NCBI GenBank assembly: GCA_024336345.1 | Contig: JANFOG010000012.1 | Span: 1,116,001 to 1,180,000 of the forward strand | Source: Mariannaea sp. PMI_226 | Lineage: Eukaryota > Ascomycota > Sordariomycetes > Hypocreales > Nectriaceae | DNA length: 64,000 nucleotides | Direction of reading: 5' to 3' | Shown here: in pieces, positions 45,374-57,564 of the stretch | Layout of the letters: the number at the start of each line of letters is the position of its first letter | How positions within the stretch are numbered: the first letter of the stretch is position 1 | Program-made: the position numbers and the translations under genes | The notes under the pieces: model-generated | Told to the model about the DNA's origin: nothing | Databases searched by the model: none | Seen by the model: the letters and a program-made list of their open reading frames with translations, nothing else

Positions 45374-47278
45374 CTACCAGCCTCCAACCCACTCGACGTC
45401 CCCAAGATCAGCTCGTCTGTCTCGACGCCAATTCCAATCTCTACCTTTGCTACCTTTGTTCCAGGGGCATCCCTTGACCCGTTCCTGTTGGTGATGGTGA
45501 TTGTGTTGTTGTTGTTGTTTATTGTGAATGTTGTTGTTCCCAAGTTTGTGTTGATAATTAGAATGATCCCAAACGCCCGCTTCATAAGATTTATATCCAA
45601 AACTAAAGTGTTGTCGCGGCTTCAACGAGTCCAGCGACTTAAAAGAATCCAAAGTATGTGTAGTTTGGCCCCGGCGTCGTTCGCCCAGTGCCTCCCACTT
45701 GTCCAGCGGGCTCCGCTTCGGAGGAGGCGAATACCGAGGAGTGAGAGTTACATGAGCCTTCGGCGCAGGTGCCTCTTGAAAGAAAAAACCATCAGCAACA
45801 AGATCGTCATCAATGTCGCCCTTGATGTCGTGAGCATCGGAGACCGGGAATGGCATCGGCTCCTCCGACGGAACAATCTTCTGCTCCTTGCTCTCCTGGC
45901 TCCAAGATCGAGAGTTGATCTCCTTCAAAGTCTCAATTTGTTTCTCGCGTTCCTCCTCTTCCTCGTCTTCATCCCACATATCACTCCAGCTCTTAGACAC
46001 AGTCTCCTTACCGCGGCCAAACACAGTCGACATTGACAAGGTGATTGGCTTAGCCATGGCAATGGGGAGAGAACCAGCCATGGGTGACACCTTGACAGGT
46101 CGAGTTGGCTTGATAGCGAGCGATTTCATCGACATACCAAGATGAGAGTCGACGACAGAAGACATGGGAGTCTGAGCAGTGGCAGAGAACCAATCCGAGG
46201 ATGTGGCTTCTGATTTGGGGAAAAGCTCCTCGGTGTAGCTCTCATCGTCGGCGATGACACTAAGCTGTCGACCATGGTGAGGGCTGTGAAGATGCTTGGC
46301 CCATGGGAAGGCACCCAACTCGATCTGGGGAGACTGGATTGAGGGAGTGCGCAGAGGCTCACGGTTGGCCGTGGCAACGGTCGTCTTCTCGGCACCGCAG
46401 AAGTCATCCAAGATCTCATCTTGAGAAGTGAAGCTGACAACACGAAGGAGAGCGTCACGTGCACCAACCAATGATCGTCGCTTAGGATCCAAGTTCATGC
46501 ACTCGACGATCACCTCGTATGTGTCCTGAGACATGGCAGGGAAGACGTCAAACAGAGACTGCTTGTCCCTGGAGAAATCCAAAAACAAGGGGTCGGCTTC
46601 GGTTGGGGTCGTGAAGGGGTTTCGAGAAAAGAGAATGTTCAGGAGGCAGATACCAATCGCCCAGATGTCTGCTTCAGCAGGAGAATAACCCGCGCCAGCC
46701 GAGTCAAACTGTTCTGGAGCCATGTATCGATCACTGCCTACAGTCATCTCATAGGACCACTTCTCAGTTGTCGCGAGACCAAAGTCACCAAGCTTCATAG
46801 CACCATCTTGAGTCAAGAAAATGTTCTCAGGCTTGATGTCACGATGATAGACACCCTTGGAATGAATGTACTCAACAGCATCGACAAGTTCAAGCATGAA
46901 TTGACGGACGTGCTCCGTTTCCAAGGGACCATGGCCATTGCGAATGGCCTCGTAGAGATCGCCCTGGCCGCAGTACTCAAGAACAAGATAGATGTGAGAC
47001 TCAGTCTCGAAAGAGTCGAGAAAATTGACAATATTCGGGTGAGAAGCGAGACGGCTATGTAGGACAAGCTCTTCCGAATTTTCATCGTAGGCGAAGTCGG
47101 CGTCGGCCTCCGAAGCAGCAGAGCTCTTGGTCAGACACTTGATAGCAACAGTCTCATTTGTCATGATATCTTGAGCTAAGAAGACCATGCCAAAAGAGCC
47201 ATGGTTCAGAGGGGAGATGGTCTGGTAGCGGCTACCCAGGAGAACGCCACCAGTGAACTTGTCCTTGAGACACTCCAT
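45374..47278 (-). CDS. Ser/Thr protein kinase, Ran1/Sks1/Vhs1 family
   Basis: A single-exon protein of 634 residues. The kinase domain spans about residues 18-290: glycine loop NHGSFGMVF, VAIK lysine Lys47, HRDIKPEN catalytic loop (Asp147), DFG (Asp165), activation segment ending in APEQFD and DIWAIGICLLNIL. All catalytic residues are present. The C-terminal half is low-complexity with an acidic run (DEDEEEEEREKQ), then the block KRSPLDKWEALGERRR, a His/Gln/Asn-rich stretch and a Trp-rich end (DWNWRRDRR, LGDVEWVGGW) that looks conserved among filamentous-fungal members. Relatives control meiosis entry (S. pombe Ran1/Pat1) or glucose and pseudohyphal signalling (yeast Sks1, Vhs1); the role here is not fixed by sequence. 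It faces desert 3 and appears to have a long CT-rich leader. Confidence 0.9.
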   Translation of the reverse strand: MECLKDKFTGGVLLGSRYQTISPLNHGSFGMVFLAQDIMTNETVAIKCLTKSSAASEADADFAYDENSEELVLHSRLASHPNIVNFLDSFETESHIYLVLEYCGQGDLYEAIRNGHGPLETEHVRQFMLELVDAVEYIHSKGVYHRDIKPENIFLTQDGAMKLGDFGLATTEKWSYEMTVGSDRYMAPEQFDSAGAGYSPAEADIWAIGICLLNILFSRNPFTTPTEADPLFLDFSRDKQSLFDVFPAMSQDTYEVIVECMNLDPKRRSLVGARDALLRVVSFTSQDEILDDFCGAEKTTVATANREPLRTPSIQSPQIELGAFPWAKHLHSPHHGRQLSVIADDESYTEELFPKSEATSSDWFSATAQTPMSSVVDSHLGMSMKSLAIKPTRPVKVSPMAGSLPIAMAKPITLSMSTVFGRGKETVSKSWSDMWDEDEEEEEREKQIETLKEINSRSWSQESKEQKIVPSEEPMPFPVSDAHDIKGDIDDDLVADGFFFQEAPAPKAHVTLTPRYSPPPKRSPLDKWEALGERRRGQTTHTLDSFKSLDSLKPRQHFSFGYKSYEAGVWDHSNYQHKLGNNNIHNKQQQQHNHHHQQERVKGCPWNKGSKGRDWNWRRDRRADLGDVEWVGGW

Positions 47279-50200
47279 TGTGAAGAGAGGAAGAAAATAC
47301 TTTAAAGAGAAAGAAAGAAAGCAAATAATAATAGTCGTACAGAAACACTGTTTTTTTCAAGTTGCTGAGGGTTCTTAGAAGGTAAGGTGAAAAAAGGAAA
47401 AAGGGGATGGTTGGTTTAGTTCGCCTCCAAAAAATGTATACAGTTGATAATAGATGTTGGTGAGTTGAGTTTTGGCGATGGCTGATATCCGAGTGCAATG
47501 TACAATAAGTCGTGGTGATGATAAGCAAGAGAAGTAGGTAGGCGTCAAATAATTGTAGGTTTGTTGATAGTCGTTGTTGAATCAGAGGCTCATTGGAAGG
47601 TCGAATAGCTGGACAAAGGGAAGCGAATTATGGAATGGTCGTGACGGCGAGATTCAAAGACCTGAACGGCCGAGAAAAGTCGAGACAATGGGGGAAAAGA
47701 GATTCGTTATAAGGACATGGATGCGTTTTTTTGGTGTTGGTTCAATGAATGACTCTGACAGATAGAAGAGAGTTGATAAAGAGGACGACCGAGGTCGAGG
47801 TCGGCCAAGAGTTGAAGAGGAGAAACAGCGTTATGAGAGAAGTGGATTTGACGATGCCGATGAGTCGACGTGTCGGACCAGGCAAGCTGGTAGAGGGGAG
47901 CGGAGCTCACCCGTAAAGGAGTCGTTAACTTTCAGCGTTGAGCAGTTGAGTCACGCAGGCCGAGTAGGCCGAATAACGGACCGGTGCGCTGAATGGCGAT
48001 GCTCGAAGTGAACCACTCGGATAACGTGCAATCCCAGAATAAAAAACACCGATATCCTTAAGAGAAGGGTTTGCAAGCGTCGCAAGCGAAGTCTTTTTTA
48101 GCTGCTGGTCTAAGTCGGCAGAAGACAGATGAATGGCCAATGGCTTAGGTCGAGTGCGGAAGCGAGCAAGTAGCAACGTAGCAAATAGGGACGTGCAATA
48201 GAGTGAACTCCAATCAAGACTTTTCCAAGTTGAATACTAAGCAAGGTAAACAACAACAGGTCAAGGACGCTTCTTCTTCTCGATGGAAATCGCAGTTGCT
48301 GATGTCTGTTGGCGATGGTTGTAAAGTTCAGTCAAAGCGATAGCGTGGGCTTGCTCGGAACGGGTGGCGAGACGGGGCGGCAAAGGCGGAATTGAACAGG
48401 TTGAAAGTGTTTGAGAGAATAAAGAATAAGGAGGTGAGAGGAGTGGCAAGCCCGAGAAGGAAGAAGGTCTTTGATGATGCGGAAGCGTACGAAAGAGAGG
48501 AAAGAAGGAGGCGAGGTGGAAGGGAGATGTAATAAAAGGGTAGGTAAGAAGAGAGAGAGAATGGCGGTGATGGAACTGGACGATGGGGATGGAACGGAGT
48601 GGATGGGGATGGATGGGCGCAGACTGGGATGGATTGGCTTGGACTGGCTTGGACTGGACTGGACTTGGACTGGCTTTGGATTGATTAGGGAGCGAGGACT
48701 TTAGGGGGGGTGTGGGTGGTGCAATCGTTAACGAAGCTGATGATAAACCGGGCACAAGGGGGCGTTGCTCTAGTTTGTGTGGGCCCATAGCTATGTTGGA
48801 AAGGGGAAAGCGCAGCCCACCCGCCATGCACTGTCTCTGCACGCAGTACAGAGTAGAGGGAAGGACCAAGAAGAGTAGAGAGTGGGAGCGAGAGTGAGCG
48901 ACCCAGCGTTCCGCCCAGCAACAGGGGAAGGAAAGAAGGGGGTCGGTAGGTATCCTGGTACCTTGGCGGCACAGAGCGTCCATCGGGAGAGGTTGAGCAA
49001 CACACGGCCGACAAGACAGGACGTGGCACGGAGTACAGGCACGACAAAAGACAAGCGTCAGGTACGGGTACGGACCTTCTCTGAATTTGATCAGAATTTG
49101 ATGCGAGAGGGACTGAAGGAACTCGACATTTTGGTGGTTGATACAAATTTGCTCATCGCGCTTCATCATTCCGTCAGGGAAGTAGGGTGCAGTACAACTA
49201 TCTACGGTACCTGCTTAGGTACCCTACGTAAAGGTAGGTTCCATGGTAGATTAGTCAATACGTACCAAGTTAATTGCGTCGACTGGTACTACGTACATAG
49301 TAACTGGCATGGAGTCGTCGTTTCCAATGCCCCAGATAAGGTATTCTCGACTCCCTAATCATGGACTGCTTCGTAGCACTGTCCCGCAAGCACGCAACTT
49401 AATTGACTCCGACCAGGCCTCTGAGCGTACATAACCTCTCGGTCTCTCTCTCAGTGATAAACACGTGGCTTACATCACAACCTCTTCGAATCTATACAAA
49501 CAAAAAAAAACCAAGCTTGTTGAGTTTTGAGCCAATGTGTCTGGTTCACAGTACAGAAGCCAACCCCCTAAACACTACGTAGTAACCCCAGACTCAACCA
49601 CGCAGGAGGCTGAGGGGAAGCCCTGCAGGCATGAGCGAGACAAGACTCAACCTTCAGAGACAATAATGGTCAGCGGTGGCGCTACAGTGGGACGATGCCA
49701 CGATGGGGGCGTGGTTGAGGGACAGGAAAGAGCATGAGGAGTGGTAGCCAGGGGTGTGATGCCCTGGCTGCTCAGTGGTCAAGGACAGGAACGAGCGGGC
49801 GACCTTCGATAAACACGGCGTCTCAGGCGTCCGATGCCGTCTCATCCCCAGTCGGCCATTCGACCAGAGCGAGAGGCTCCTCTGCACAAGCGGCGGCAGA
49901 GGCGGCCGGGGGTGCATCGGCGGAAGCAAGTATCATAACACGGCGGCCGGCACGACGTCTCAGCGAGCGGGGACTCAGAAGGGTGAACGGTGAATGGTTG
50001 ATGGTGAGCACGGCGAGGTAATGTGGACGTCCATGCATTCATTGCGTGTGCTGGGAGGTGCAGTTGATTGTATTCGCTTCTAGACAGAATTGGAAGTCAG
50101 GAACTTGATGCCGTACGTGACCTTCAACACTGACTCGATACATCGGGTACAATGTAATAGCCTGCAGCTGGGGGAAGCGATGCCGCTCACTACGACCCGG

Positions 50201-53200
50201 CACTCTCCAGAATGTCTTTGGTCCCTCTCTTTTCTCTGGGGAAATTGACAGCCAGAACTGAGGTACGTGTCAAGCAGGCACAAGTTGGGTGACAATTCGA
50301 GTACCTTCCAGCCATTGCTGTGCTGACGAAATCTCATTTCGGTGGTCGCAAGGGAAATGACACTTTGGTCATCGTGATCATACAGTATGGAATAATCATG
50401 GAGTACGGTATCGCTAAACTGCATACAGCATGGCTCTGACTTCTGGACCACAACCAGACTGATGGTCAATGCTTTTTTCGAGTTGGGTCTATGATAATGA
50501 ACAAGTCACAGGCACACCGCTCGGTACTTGTGCATTAGGTAGCCATGCACCCTGTGGCAGGTGACAATGCGACCTGACGACAAAGTACTGAGGACCGCAG
50601 ATCCCATCGTGAACCTGGAGGGAACTTGAGGGTCTGGGAGGGTGTGGGGTCTCGCAGTGTGAGTGGTCTATCGGAAAGGAACGAATGCTGAGTGCTCGTG
50701 GCACCAATGGAAATCCAAAGGGGCGCTCGATGGCTCGAGGGCGAGACCGCGAAAAGCGGAGGAGGCGAAGGCGAAATGCGAGGTCGGCCGGACTACGAAC
50801 AATGTCTTGTGGGAAGACTGAGTAAAAACTGCGTGCGTGACCACTTTACAAGTTGGGGCAAATAGTAACTCCTAGGAAATAGAGTCAAGAAATAATGACC
50901 GATCGGAGTCTCCTCCAGGGACGCAAGACTGATGGGATGGAAGATCGAACGCCCCAACGAAATTGACGGATAAACTAGCCAGGTATCTGGCTATATCTGC
51001 TGACTACTTTGTAGGCACGCTAGGCCAGGGCAGTATTCCCTCCCATGTCGGGGAAAAGGACAGAGTTGATCAGTTACGCTTTTTGAGTCACTGCGACAAA
51101 TGCGCTGCTCACGCTCAGTGATATGTTGCGTTATCGGGGAGCTTATTTGTTTGTACATAGTAAACAGCTAGGTACCCGAGAATCGGCAACAATTTGTAAG
51201 GTATATTGGTAAGATACACTGTAAGAAATCTGTACATGGCACAGAGTGTACAGGTTAGTACAGTACATACAAGAGATGCCGTCATCTTCCCACGTAGACT
51301 GACTTCTAACATCACCGAGCTGTGGCAGTGACAGCTTTCCTACAGCAACCCCAAACCAAAAATAACATTGGAGCAACAAAACAACAATCAACATGAGGCC
51401 CCGGGCCTCAAAGCTCAAGAGAGCCAGCAGCCAATCGCCACCAGTCCCCAATAAATTACCCATGTGCGAGGTGTGAATATGCTAGGATTTGCCTCGTGTG
51501 AGTCTCGTGTGAGTTGTAGTGACAGTTTTCAACCTCTCACTGTCCATACCTTTTTACCCAGTAATTACATACTCTGAAGTTCTTGGCTAATGGTCCATTG
51601 TTGTGGTTTTACCTTTTGCCGCCAAGAGGATTCAAGTCAGTTCGTGGGACCCTTGGACTGCCAACCGCCCGTAGACCGGCCCACGGAACTTGCGCCTTGC
51701 AGCGTCGATAGCGCCGGCCCCAGCTTTTTCGGTCCATGGATGGGCACTTGTCGCACCGCCCCCTGTCAGTTTTTAGCGGGCCTTGGATGGAATTTGCGGG
51801 GCGAAAACCCGTCATAGCAATTTGGGGGGAGGAGAAAAGCTAATTTACAGCAGGGTCATGTTCTTTTGGCGAAGGGTCGAAGAAGCGTGCATGGCTTGTC
51901 TCAAAAGGGGTGACAAGGCTGGTCCTGATATGCAGGAGCCAGGAGTGCATGCCAATCACGAGTTGGGTGTCAGGCTGTTGACTGTTGACATTATTGACTG
52001 TTTACTTTGATGACGGAGGGTTGATGGAAGACGCAGCGATATGTGCAGCACGATGGCATCAATCTGTACCCTTGGGTCGACCAGAAGATTCTATCTGAGG
52101 AAATACTCCGCAGGTGGTGGTCCGAGAGACGGCATGTCGTCAGTCCACGCAGTCATCTGGAAGCAAAAGAAAAATAAGTAAACACGAGGAGTCAGTGCGC
52201 GCGTGCAGGGTCAAAACAAAAAAGAAGGAAAAAGAAACCAGTAGTTTATTCGTCAATGCATCCACCGGATGTTATGAACAGCATCAAGCAATTAAGTAAT
52301 GCGTACTTTGATATGAAGAGAGAGTCCTTGCAGCTATCGCCTACCTAGCTGCATCATGTTATGCCATGCACCCCATTATTCGCTGGGCGACATGCTTGCT
52401 GATGAGCTTCTCTAAGCCAATTCCCTTCCGCCAATCTTTTGCTCTCTGTGGATTGTACTGCGTATTCGTACATGTTTTTATTTTGTTTTATTTTATTTTC
52501 ATATCCCTGACCGGTTATGCTGCAACGTCGTTCGTGTGAGTGTTTGGACGGCGTTCGTCTCAGAACGCGCGCGCCTACAAGGGGGGACTTGGATACTCGT
52601 GCTGCTACGTAACTTACAGTACAGGCAGCAAGGTAGGTACTTTTCTCCGAGCGCTCAGGCATCAAAAGGAACGCTCCGCCGACAACCGAAACCCTGCCGT
52701 TACGTACCTATTGCGCCATGGCAGTTATCTTAGGGGATTGGACGCTGTTGTGTAGTAGATAGAACGTAGTGATGCAAAGTGTGTCTACCCCCAACGTCAC
52801 GATTAGAGTTCAAATTGTAAGCAGGTACCGACAGCGCGGGAGTACTTGGGCGACTGTGTTCAGAGTTGCTTTTAGGTTCAATGGCTACCTCCGACCATTG
52901 TACTGGTACGCTGGGGCGTGGGGACTCGCGAATTCCTACCACTGGTTCCGAAACGCAATCCGTACAAGATCTACATAGAAATACCTTTATGTCTGGATGG
53001 CATGAGATAAGTTAGAAGGGGGGCAGCCAAGACCGGCATGCGAGCTCCGGTCATGTCTCGCGATGAGCGATGGGTGATGGGTGATGGGTGATGGGCGTAT
53101 CCGCACGGCAAATCCCCAGGCCATACATCAGGAGGACATACACATCGTACTGTGCGTGTTAGCACCTACTCGAACCTGGGCATGACTTGCAAATCAAATA

Positions 53201-56200
53201 ATGTTGGGGGAAATGCCGTCATGTCTCGTGTTCAATTGCATGTTTTCTGTCCTCGTGCCTGAACACTCTCTTTGCTGGGAGCCTACTCTTTCCGGGGGGG
53301 CGCCCCGCTACTGGAACTACGACAGTAGACTAGACCAGCCTGGCTCTGTCCAATCAACGACCAGTTTCGGTCTGGGAATCCATCACAGTACCTTACCTAA
53401 GATGCCTCATCAGCTCAAGTCTCTAGGGTAGGTCGGTGAATTACTCATATTGTAGAATACGTAATCCAGTCCGAATATTTGTTGGCGAATGAGTCAATAG
53501 AATTTTGGGGTACTTGTTATTGGTCCGTGACATAATTCCTCTCCTTTTCCCCTCTCTTTTTTTTCTTCCAAATTGTGTCATCGGCTTCTGATGCCGTGGT
53601 AAACTACATAGTAGTGCCTACTCCGTACAGTACCTTATCTGTGATTACAATACAGATTACAACGCAATGAGTGAGCCGCAGCACCAATTAGCCTGTATAC
53701 CCTTTTGAGCTTGAACAGGCCACTGTGGAAATTGAATGGAACCGCACGACACCCTTCGTACAGCAACAAGTGGAGTCTGGGTGTGCATACGTAGTACTCG
53801 GCTGCGTCTCTGTACGGCATTCGCTCAACTCAGTCAACCACGCACTACAGCGCCCAAGGAGCGTACTTTGTACAGTACTAGTATACCTGACGTTACCTGT
53901 GATCCTGCATGTACCGGAGGTGGGAGCCGAAACGTCAGGTACCAGCCAGACTGTACTCGATCAAAAAAGGTACAATTCAGAGTTGAGGGCGATGATGCGC
54001 CTCCTATTTGGCACCCCTTTGGCACCCCTTTGGCTTGACGCTGGCCCAAACACTGCCCTGCTGGCGCTTGCCTTTGGCGTACAGGGTGTAATTAGCCTAC
54101 ACACCGCGCGTTGGTGGTGGCCACATCGGCGTCCCGGTATTTCTCCCCCCCGTCACTCCATCCTCCGTCCCCCGACCGTACTCCGGGCCGCTCACACTCC
54201 GTCCAGTCATGCAAGTTGACTCATCAAGAGGGTTTGAGTTCCTATCTCGGCGCCTTCACACGATGACAGCAAATGTCGAGAACAACGCATCAATACACAG
54301 AAGTGGAGATAATATGACCAAAACATTGTATTTAAAATAGCTTACTAAATAGTATTATCAAATACGGTTACATGTAGAATTGCTAGCTTTTTTTCACAGG
54401 TCTTTTTTTCTTTGAGCGGTCATTTTGTTGGCAGTTCCGCACATCTGCTGTAGGGTAGGCCGAGAGAAACTAAAGTACAAGCCAAATATGCAAACCTTGG
54501 ATGTCGACTAGGCACCAAAGAACGTGCCAAAAGAATGCCAAATAGAATATAGCATCCATCCTCCACGGATTAAACAATTGCCGGTGCTTTCTTCTGCTCG
54601 AGTTCACTGACCATCCAGTTTGCGGACCCTGCGTGTCCACTTGGCCAGGTAGTTTGTCGGGGCTGTCATGGCTGGGCTCCTTGCATGAACTGGCCAAGTA
54701 GGCTGAATGCATCTGAATCGGAGAACCTCGCTCATCCAAACCTGGGCCGGATGGGTGTCTCTGTCTGTTCCTTGCCTTCCCATCTTGCCAGCTAATTGTT
54801 CTCTTGTATGTACGTTTTAGGCCCGATTTATCCACCTCGGCCGCCAAACCCACTCCTGTGCCTACGTAGCACAGAGTAGGCAGCTACTTACACAAGGGGG
54901 GATGATTACAGGGGGGGAGGGGGGATCCAGGCAAGTCAGGAACATGTTTTTGCTTTCAGGGACTGACACCGCAGCGTTGCCCACCGAACAGGCTCATCAG
55001 GGCTCCAGTTGTGCCTGAGAGCGGAGATCAGCATCCCAAGCTGAGATCGTGGCCTGGGTTCCACCGAGGTCCCTTCTGGTCCATTCCTTCGTGGCTAGAA
55101 ACCTGATGGTACCCCAGTTCCTTATCATGCATGCTGAGATGGCAGGTTACCCACGGGTTTGCTTCTCCTTTTCGAGAGGGCGTCGTCGTCTTTGTTGGGA
55201 AGGGTCCTACTGTGTGTAGTAGTATAGATAGCGTACGCTCGAGGAGGTGTTTGGGGGCAAGAAGCCCACCCTGCCCCCCCTGTCCTCCTGTCCTCCTGTC
55301 CTTCTGTCTTTCTATCCTCCATGGCCTGCAACTAAATCTGTATGGCGTTGGCAAATCCTTCCTGGTTCACCGCCCACTACTGACTTGCAGACAAACCAAA
55401 AAGGACCCTTCGTGCCGTGAGATATCAGATACAGTAGCTTAACGGATAGATTCTCCGTAGAGGAATCTGTACTCCGTAGTTAATTTGAGATTACTGGTGG
55501 AGCCATTCCCACATTTTGCGCATCAACGTATACAGACAGAATACGTACGTAGTCGCCGTTGACTTGTGAGCTGTGAGCTGTGAGCTGTGAGTTGTTATAT
55601 TATATGGTAATAATAATAACAACACGACAACAATAGTAATAATGGCAGTTCATGCCCAAGTCAAAGAGAGACAGAGATAGAAAGTGGAGTTTTCCAAGAA
55701 ACCATCCGTCCATCTTGACCAACAAGCAAAAGTCTCTTGACCGCCTTTCCAATCTGGTAACCGTTTCTGGCCCATAATCGAAACAAACCATTTTCTCCCC
55801 ACCCTCGCATAAACCTCTTGCGCAGACAACACTGACCAATACACAACCGTTCCCAACCTCCCTGAATCTGCAAGCGTCAATATTTTTCCTCTCACCCTAC
55901 TTCCTGTCTGTGCCCATCCATCTACCTGCTTCTCTCGGAGCTGGTTCGCTAGTCGCACACAGACCACCCTGTGTGCATCGCTTTTTGACAGCGGGTAGAG
56001 CTCTCTCTCTGTAAGGGAGCAAAGGAAGAAGAAAAAAAAAAAAAAACCAACCCCAAACCAAACCAACCAGACAGCCCAAACGCAGCAGGGATTGAACTGT
56101 GATTGAGCCAATACCTACCAGTTGCTTCTATCAAGTTCTCTGATTGCTTCAAGCTTCAATCCCCGTCCATTGACCGCTTGTTGATAATTTCCGGACTCGA

Positions 56201-56248
56201 TTGTCGTGCTTCTTTTTCCCGACACGCACATACACACACACATAGACA
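47279..56248. other. Gene desert 3 (about 9 kb) between divergent kinase and enolase-phosphatase
   Basis: The left 1.0-1.4 kb is CT-rich on the minus strand, consistent with a long leader of the kinase. Beyond it are a short-unit repeat (48582-48681), a GGTACCT hairpin (49206-49223), GATGGGT units near 53063-53097, GTCCTCCT units near 55279-55310, GAGCTGT units near 55569-55592, and recurring ACTACGTAGT and TACTCCGTA words. The right 500 bp leads into the enolase-phosphatase. No frame is recognisable. Confidence 0.55.
48582..48681 (+). repeat. Degenerate GGATGG / GGCTTGGACT repeat
   Basis: About 100 bp of GGATGG-type units changing to GGCTTGGACT-type units with a period of about 10-11 bp. 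Confidence 0.7.
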
Positions 56249-57564
56249 ATGGGCCCAAGTCTTTCTGAAACGGACGTGTTCGTCTTTGATATTGGTAAGA
56301 CAAAAGTGCCTAATCCATCCTCTCTCCCCTTAGCCTGTTTCTGTTCCTGTCCTGTCTTACTACACTATGTATCATGCTTGGACATGTCTATTTTGGACCT
56401 TGTCTGGAGAGTTGCTACCATCCCCAAGGGAATCCTCAGAACCATCTAGTCCAAAGCAGTTGATTATCATTACCATTATGTTGCTAGTCTATTTCTATGA
56501 TTTTGCTTTTTGATACCAAGCTGCTGACATATGCCTTGGCAGAGGGCACTGTTTGTCCCATTTCCTTCGTCAAAGACGTCTTGGTAAGTCCTCATCCCCG
56601 TCTCCGTCCCTTCATCCTCCGTACTCATGCCCCATCCGTCTCCTTACCGCTACCCCCCCCGTTCCCGTCGGACCTCCGTTCTATTCCCTCTGTCCCAACC
56701 TCCCCTGACCGAAGTAAACCCCGGCCAAATCGTTACTATTCTCCCGGGCCCTGGTTTCCACACTGGGCTTTCGGATGTATGCAACTCTCAGTGTCCCGTA
56801 CCCATGCGGATATTCATGTCTCACCGCCTTTGTTCCTGCTCCATCGTCACACCCAACATCGTGTTGGTTTTTTTTTGGTTGTATGGATGTAATTATCGTT
56901 GACGTTGCTGACCCCGATTTCTTTCCTTTTCTGGCAGTTTCCTTTTGCTCTTCAGGCTCTTCCCAAGGTTCTTGATCGAGAGTGGGATAGTCCTGATTTT
57001 GCTCAATATCGCAATGCCTTCCCGGAAGAGTACCGCAACTCTCGTGCAGATTTGGAGGCCCACGTCCGAGATCTTGTTGCCCGTGATGTAAAGGCATCCT
57101 ATCTGAAGGCTCTTCAGGGTCACCTCTGGCAACAGGGTTACGCCTCTGGCGAGATTCGGGCTCCTCTCTTCCCTGACGTGGCTCCTTTCTTCAATACCGC
57201 TCAGGCCGCTGGAAAGAAGATTATCATCTATTCGTCCGGGTCGGTTCCAGCTCAGAAACTTCTGTTCGGCCATACCAATGGAGAGCCTTCTGACCTCAAG
57301 CCCCTCATTTCTGGTTGGTTTGATACAGTCAACGCGGGTCCCAAAACAGAGGAGTCCAGCTACGTGAAGATCCTCGAATCATGTCCCGATGTTAGCCCGG
57401 ATAGATGGCTTTTCCTGAGCGACAATATTCTCGAAGTTGATGCTGCAGTCAAGTCAGGTATGCGCAGTCTGCCTGTCGTCCGTCCCGGCAACGCGCCCTT
57501 GCCGCCCGACCACCCCTTGACAACGCTTGCGCTATCCGAGTTTATATTTGACTCGGCGCAGTGA
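56249..57564 (+). CDS. UTR4: Enolase-phosphatase E1 (UTR4, methionine salvage)
   Basis: A HAD-superfamily enzyme converting 2,3-diketo-5-methylthiopentyl-1-phosphate to acireductone in the methionine salvage pathway, in cytosol and nucleus. Three exons, 56249..56294, 56543..56583 and 56938..57564, give 237 residues. Motif I is FVFDIEGT (Asp14, Glu16), motif II IIIYSSGS (Ser128-Ser129), then SVPAQKLLFGHT with the conserved Lys, and motif III FLSDNILEVDAA (Asp181). Length fits the family. The two introns are long for this window (248 and 354 bp), and exon 2 is only 41 nt; both junctions restore the family sequence (DIEGTVCPISFVKDVLFPFAL). Convergent with BMT2. Confidence 0.95.

Noticed and set aside
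45173..46036. 287-codon plus-strand frame overlapping the kinase C-terminus
   Set aside because: Antisense shadow of the kinase coding sequence; no domain seen.
48882..49358. 158-codon plus-strand frame in desert 3
   Set aside because: Overlaps the opposite 302-codon frame, has no coding bias and contains the GGTACC hairpin.
53725..54219. 164-codon frame in desert 3
   Set aside because: Unbiased codons, no homologue recognised and no leader-like sequence before it.
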